Source of the DNA: Polymorphospora lycopeni
GTDB lineage: Bacteria; Actinomycetota; Actinomycetes; Mycobacteriales; Micromonosporaceae
Length of the DNA: 64,000 bases
NCBI RefSeq assembly: GCF_042237075.1
Contig: NZ_JBCGDC010000021.1
Location: 15,092 to 79,091 of the forward strand
Direction: 5' to 3'
Position 1 is the first letter of the stretch. Every line of letters begins with the position of its first letter. The position numbers and the translations under genes are program-made. A model generated the notes under the pieces. It was given only the letters and a program-made list of their open reading frames with translations. It made no database searches and was not told where the DNA came from. Of this stretch, positions 58,830-64,000 are shown piece after piece.

Positions 58830-61241
58830 TCAGGAGATACGGATCTTCATCGAAGTGCCGTTCTCTTCCACGACCCGGATCTTGACACCGGTCGCCGGGA
58901 GCTTGACGCCGTGGTTCGGCAGCTCGTCGTAGAAGTACTTCTTGGTGTCGTCGAACAGCGGGGCCGCGGCCTGGCCACGGATGTACTGCGGCTGGCTGTT
59001 CAGGTGCAGCGTGAAGGAGTCGGCCTTCCGCAGGCTGAACGTCGCGTCGTAGACCTGGACCCGGGCCCGCCACGGCTGGCCGGTCAGGTTGTAGATCGGC
59101 CGCGGGTGGGCGTCGATGTAGAGGTTACGACCCTCACCCGGGTGGGCGAAGGTGTCGTTGTCGGCCCACCGGGTGTTCCAGTACGAGATCAGGAGACCTT
59201 CCTGGTACGCGTAGTGGTCGACGTAGTCCGGCCGGGTGTTGGCGTAGCCGAAGAAGTACGGGCCGGTTTCGAGGTACTTGTCGTAACCGGTGTACGTCCG
59301 GTGGCCGGCGATGTAGAAGTTGTCGAACAGGCGGGTGTCGCTCTCGCTGACGATCGCCCACTCGCCACCCAGGGTCCAGCCCGGGGCACCGCTCTCGGCG
59401 CCCTCGGTGGACAGCGTCGCGCCGTCGGCGGTCACGGTGATCGCGTCACCGAAGAAGCCACCGTCGGCCACCGCGGCGTCGGTCACGTAGCGGAACCGGA
59501 ACGGAACGACCTTGCCGGCACCCTCGTTCAGCGGGATGTTGATGTTCGCCCACTCGCCGCCGGAACTGCCGTCGAGCGCCGGCCGGCTGCCGCCGTCGGT
59601 GCCGCCCGGCGTGCCGTTGACCGTGAACGGCAGGGCCGTCCAGGTCGAGCCACCGTCGAACGAGGCCTCGAAGTAGAGGTAGTCGTAGCCCGCCTCGATG
59701 TCGTAGCGGCCCTTGAGCGACACGGACGCGGACGTCTTGCCGGTCAGGTCGATCGAGGTCGCCAGCGAGTCGTTGCGGTCGTTCTCGTTGCCCGAGAAGA
59801 ACTGCTTCGTGCCCTCGAACGGTGCGCCGAGGTCGAAGGAGTATTCCCGCTGCGGGAGCACCACGACGACGGACTGCGCCTTGTTCGTGTTGTAGGCCTG
59901 TGGGCCGAGTTCCAGCGTGCGCTTCTGGCCGGCCACCACGACCTCGTAGTCGAGCCAGCCGAGCTGGAGCTTGTTCCACGCGCCGAGGTCACCGCCGCGC
60001 TCGCCGATGCCGCCGTCGCCCGGGGCGCCGAGACGGCTCTGCGCCATCAGCGTCCAGTGCTCGTTGTTGTTGTCGCCGCCGCTGAGGACGTTGTAGTCGT
60101 CCGGCAGGCCGAGGTCGTGCGCGTATTCGTGGTAGAAGACGCTGCGGCCACCGTTTTCCGGCTGGATCGTGTAGTCGCCGATCCAGATCCCGGTGCTGCC
60201 GATCTGGGTGCCGCCGAGCGGGTTCGTCGCCGGGCCGTCGAGGCCGACGAGGTTGTTGTACGCGTACCAGCGGTGGCTCCAGATGGCGTCCTCGCCCTGC
60301 CAGGGGTCACCGTCGGCGGCGTCGCCACCGGCGTGGACGATCTGGAAGTGGTCGATGTAGCCGTCGGGCTCGTTGAAGTCGCCGTCGCCGTCGAAGTCGT
60401 AACGGTCCCACTTGTCGAACTCGCGCATGTCCGCGGCGATCTGCGCGTCGGTGCGGCCGGCGGCCTTCTGGTCGGCGACCCACTGGTTGGCGGCGTCCTT
60501 GACCAGCGCCCAGACGTTGGAGCAGACGTTGCTGCCGCACAGGTCGCGGCCGTAGCGGGCCTCGTTGTAGTTGACCTTGACCCAGTCGGTCACGGTGCCT
60601 TCGACGCTGTAGCGGCCGGAGGACTGCGCCTCGAAGTACTGCTTGACCGACTCGGTGCCCGCGCCCTCGCCGAAGTAGAGGTCGCGGAAGTAGTCGGCAC
60701 TGAAGTCGGAGCGCCACACGGTCGAGTTGTCGACCGCCCGGTTGGGGGCGGGGATCTCGTTGTGGAGTGGACCGTCGAAACGGATCGGCCCCGGCACGTT
60801 GGGGTTGCTGTCGATGTCGGGGTAGCTGGGGTGCCGGTCGTTGCCGAACTCGGCCAGGATCACGAAGATCCGGTCGGTCTTCTCACGGGACAGTTCGACG
60901 TACTGATCGGTGGTCTGTGCTCCACCGGCCTTGCGGGCGCCGGCGCTGCGGCCGGCCGGCCCGTTGCCGGTGGTCTCGCCGACCTTGACGACGGTGCTGC
61001 CGTTGCGCTTCTCCGGCGTCGAGCGGCCGGTCAGAACGTCCGTGAGACCCTGCTGGCGCAGTTCACGGCGCTTGTCTTCGAGCGGGTTGGGCAACTCGTC
61101 GTGGAAGGGCGCGGGATCCGAAACCGACGGGGATGCGTCCGGCGTCTGTGCCGGGGGCGCGGCATAGGCCGGCGAGCTGAGCGCGAAGCTCGACGTCGCC
61201 GTCAGCGTGAGCCCGAGCAGCCCCACTGCGACTCTGCGCAC
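58830..61241 (-). CDS. Secreted M6-family metalloprotease (immune inhibitor A type)
   Basis: An 803-residue exoprotease. A signal peptide (VAVGLLGLTLTATSSFALSS, then AYA) is followed by a propeptide and the M6 catalytic domain with HEYAHDLGLPDDY (H371, E372, H375). A VEGTVTDWVKV segment lies in the earlier part of the domain, and the C-terminal half contains the MAM-like and immune-inhibitor beta domains. GGAGG six bases before GTG 61241 decides the start. Expected role: extracellular protein digestion, possibly immune evasion in relatives. A long AT-rich leader (61242-61400) lies upstream. Confidence 0.9.
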   Translation of the reverse strand: MRRVAVGLLGLTLTATSSFALSSPAYAAPPAQTPDASPSVSDPAPFHDELPNPLEDKRRELRQQGLTDVLTGRSTPEKRNGSTVVKVGETTGNGPAGRSAGARKAGGAQTTDQYVELSREKTDRIFVILAEFGNDRHPSYPDIDSNPNVPGPIRFDGPLHNEIPAPNRAVDNSTVWRSDFSADYFRDLYFGEGAGTESVKQYFEAQSSGRYSVEGTVTDWVKVNYNEARYGRDLCGSNVCSNVWALVKDAANQWVADQKAAGRTDAQIAADMREFDKWDRYDFDGDGDFNEPDGYIDHFQIVHAGGDAADGDPWQGEDAIWSHRWYAYNNLVGLDGPATNPLGGTQIGSTGIWIGDYTIQPENGGRSVFYHEYAHDLGLPDDYNVLSGGDNNNEHWTLMAQSRLGAPGDGGIGERGGDLGAWNKLQLGWLDYEVVVAGQKRTLELGPQAYNTNKAQSVVVVLPQREYSFDLGAPFEGTKQFFSGNENDRNDSLATSIDLTGKTSASVSLKGRYDIEAGYDYLYFEASFDGGSTWTALPFTVNGTPGGTDGGSRPALDGSSGGEWANINIPLNEGAGKVVPFRFRYVTDAAVADGGFFGDAITVTADGATLSTEGAESGAPGWTLGGEWAIVSESDTRLFDNFYIAGHRTYTGYDKYLETGPYFFGYANTRPDYVDHYAYQEGLLISYWNTRWADNDTFAHPGEGRNLYIDAHPRPIYNLTGQPWRARVQVYDATFSLRKADSFTLHLNSQPQYIRGQAAAPLFDDTKKYFYDELPNHGVKLPATGVKIRVVEENGTSMKIRIS

Positions 61242-61519
61242 GTGGTACCTCCGGTTTGAGGGAACCGACCCGACGGGGGTTAGAGGGGTCGGGGGACGGC
61301 CCTGTTTTATGGGGCCATTGAGAAACCTAAACACTGATGGGGATCGTGGGAAGTCACCGACGTCAGTTTGTTGCAGGAAATTCGCAGTCGCTGCCCCATA
61401 TGTCACATCCATCGGATGTTCAGTCCCGTGCGGCTGGCCCCCGGAGGTGTGTCTGCCTGCCAAAAGACCGACGGTGAGTGAGTCCTCAGTCAGGACCCAC
61501 TCACCGTCGACGATGAAAA
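61242..61519. promoter_or_regulatory. Leader and promoter region of the M6 protease
   Basis: A 278-bp gap between the acs stop and the protease start, with comparatively AT-rich parts (CTGTTTTATGGGGCCATTGAG and TTTGTTGCAGGAAATTC, approximate 61302-61385). The protease promoter is probably here, but I cannot assign boxes. The acs terminator occupies its right end. Confidence 0.45.
61469..61509 (-). terminator. Hairpin terminator after acs
   Basis: CGACGGTGAGTG (61469-61480) pairs with CACTCACCGTCG (61498-61509), with an inner GTCCT/AGGAC stem, 10 nt after the acs stop. On the minus strand a short T tract (GTCTTTTGG) follows, so it resembles a classic intrinsic terminator. Confidence 0.8.
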
Positions 61520-63484
<1,965 letters not shown>

Positions 63485-63816
63485 GCGTAAGGCTCCTCGT
63501 GCGTCACGTGATTTGCGTCTCCATCGCGAGGTTAGTTGCGATGTCCGGACCGGTGCGACAGCAGGCGGGGCCGGAGGCGGGACGGCGCGCCGAGTGGCCG
63601 CTGCCGCGCGCCGGCCGGTCCGCCGCTGCCGCCGACGTGGGGCGGGGTGGGCGTGGTCGTCGCGGTGGTCGATGTGGGCGGGGCCGGGCCGATGCGCGGG
63701 TGCTGCGCGCCGGTTGGCCACACCTGATCGAATCTTGCCACTTACGAGCGCAATCACGCAGCCCTTGTTTCGTACCCGAACCGCTGGCCACCGACGGACC
63801 CGGTTAGCGTGGCAGC
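63485..63816. promoter_or_regulatory. Divergent promoter region of acs and the Fic-like gene
   Basis: A 332-bp gap. The central part (63560-63720) is extremely GC-rich and without signals; the ends have more A/T (TTGCCACTTACGAGC near 63737 and TAGTTGCG near 63532). A palindrome TCACGTGA (63504-63511) lies 20 bp before the acs start. I find no gene here. Confidence 0.45.
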
Positions 63817-64000
63817 GTGACCGCCGACCCGCTCGCCCCGCTTCTCGCCCTGGCCGACGTCGCGCCGGCCGTCGACCGGGCCCGCGAGCGGGTCGACCAG
63901 GCTCTGCGGCACCGCGCCCTACGCCGCCACGGCGGCCAGGTCGCCGCCGAGATCAGCCTGCGGTCCGCGGTCGCCAGCGCCGCTCTGGAGGGGTACGTCC
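63817..64000 (+). CDS. N terminus of a Fic-like protein (runs off the window)
   Basis: The first 61 codons from GTG 63817 are open to the window end. The segment AEISLRSAVASAALEGYV contains S-A-A-L-E-G, which fits the Fic inhibitory motif [S/T]xxxE[G/N], and the preceding helix pattern matches the N-terminal helix of class II Fic proteins. The catalytic HPFx[D/E]GN motif would lie outside the window, so the assignment rests on one motif. Relatives beside acs also occur in streptomycetes, often annotated only as oxidoreductase or hypothetical. Confidence 0.4.
   Translation, partial: MTADPLAPLLALADVAPAVDRARERVDQALRHRALRRHGGQVAAEISLRSAVASAALEGYV

Overview
This is a high-GC actinobacterial chromosome segment. 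The GC content, frequent GTG starts, futalosine-type menaquinone genes, a 14-gene nuo operon, type VII secretion genes and GC-rich dispersed repeats around gene starts point to the Micromonosporaceae (Micromonospora-like). That placement is an inference from gene content. I see no rRNA, tRNA, CRISPR array, insertion sequence or prophage.

Layout. 0-10.6 kb: end of an unknown gene, a poly-G/poly-C tract, a secreted serine hydrolase, an orphan XRE regulator, a HelD/HelR-type helicase, a DUF234-type ATPase behind three tandem palindromes, an ArsR regulator with an MFS exporter, mqnA, and two tandem membrane-anchored serine hydrolases. 10.9-14.8 kb: paaABCDE (phenylacetyl-CoA epoxidase). 14.9-21.4 kb: mqnC, two LPXTG surface proteins, menG and a geranylgeranyl reductase. 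21.5-37.8 kb: complete nuoA-N. 37.8-38.9 kb: a polyprenyl diphosphate synthase. 39.4-45.5 kb: an IclR regulator, a PhoX phosphatase with a PHO-box-like repeat, an ECF sigma/anti-sigma pair, RarD and a GNAT. 45.6-54.8 kb: a small holin-like protein and a split type VII secretion locus (eccE, eccB, two WXG100 genes, mycP) followed by a 918-residue two-SseB-domain protein coupled to a 120-residue partner. 54.8-64 kb: a DUF559 protein, an alpha/beta hydrolase lacking its nucleophile, a C45 peptidase, a lipoprotein, an M6 metalloprotease, acetyl-CoA synthetase, and the start of a Fic-like gene.

How it fits together. mqnA, mqnC, menG, the polyprenyl synthase and the reductase make and tailor menaquinone, the acceptor for complex I encoded between them. 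Upstream of the reductase-nuo unit I read an iron-box-like site (20060-20075) and a Rex-like site (20121-20138), which suggests joint iron and NADH/NAD+ control. PhoX sits behind 11-nt GTTCA direct repeats typical of PhoP.

Most unusual items: the triple 16-bp-period palindrome before the DUF234 ATPase; two poly-G/poly-C tracts that look like sequencing breaks at terminator hairpins; repeats that copy start-codon regions; the T7SS locus lacking eccC/eccD with its coupled SseB pair; and the nucleophile-less hydrolase.
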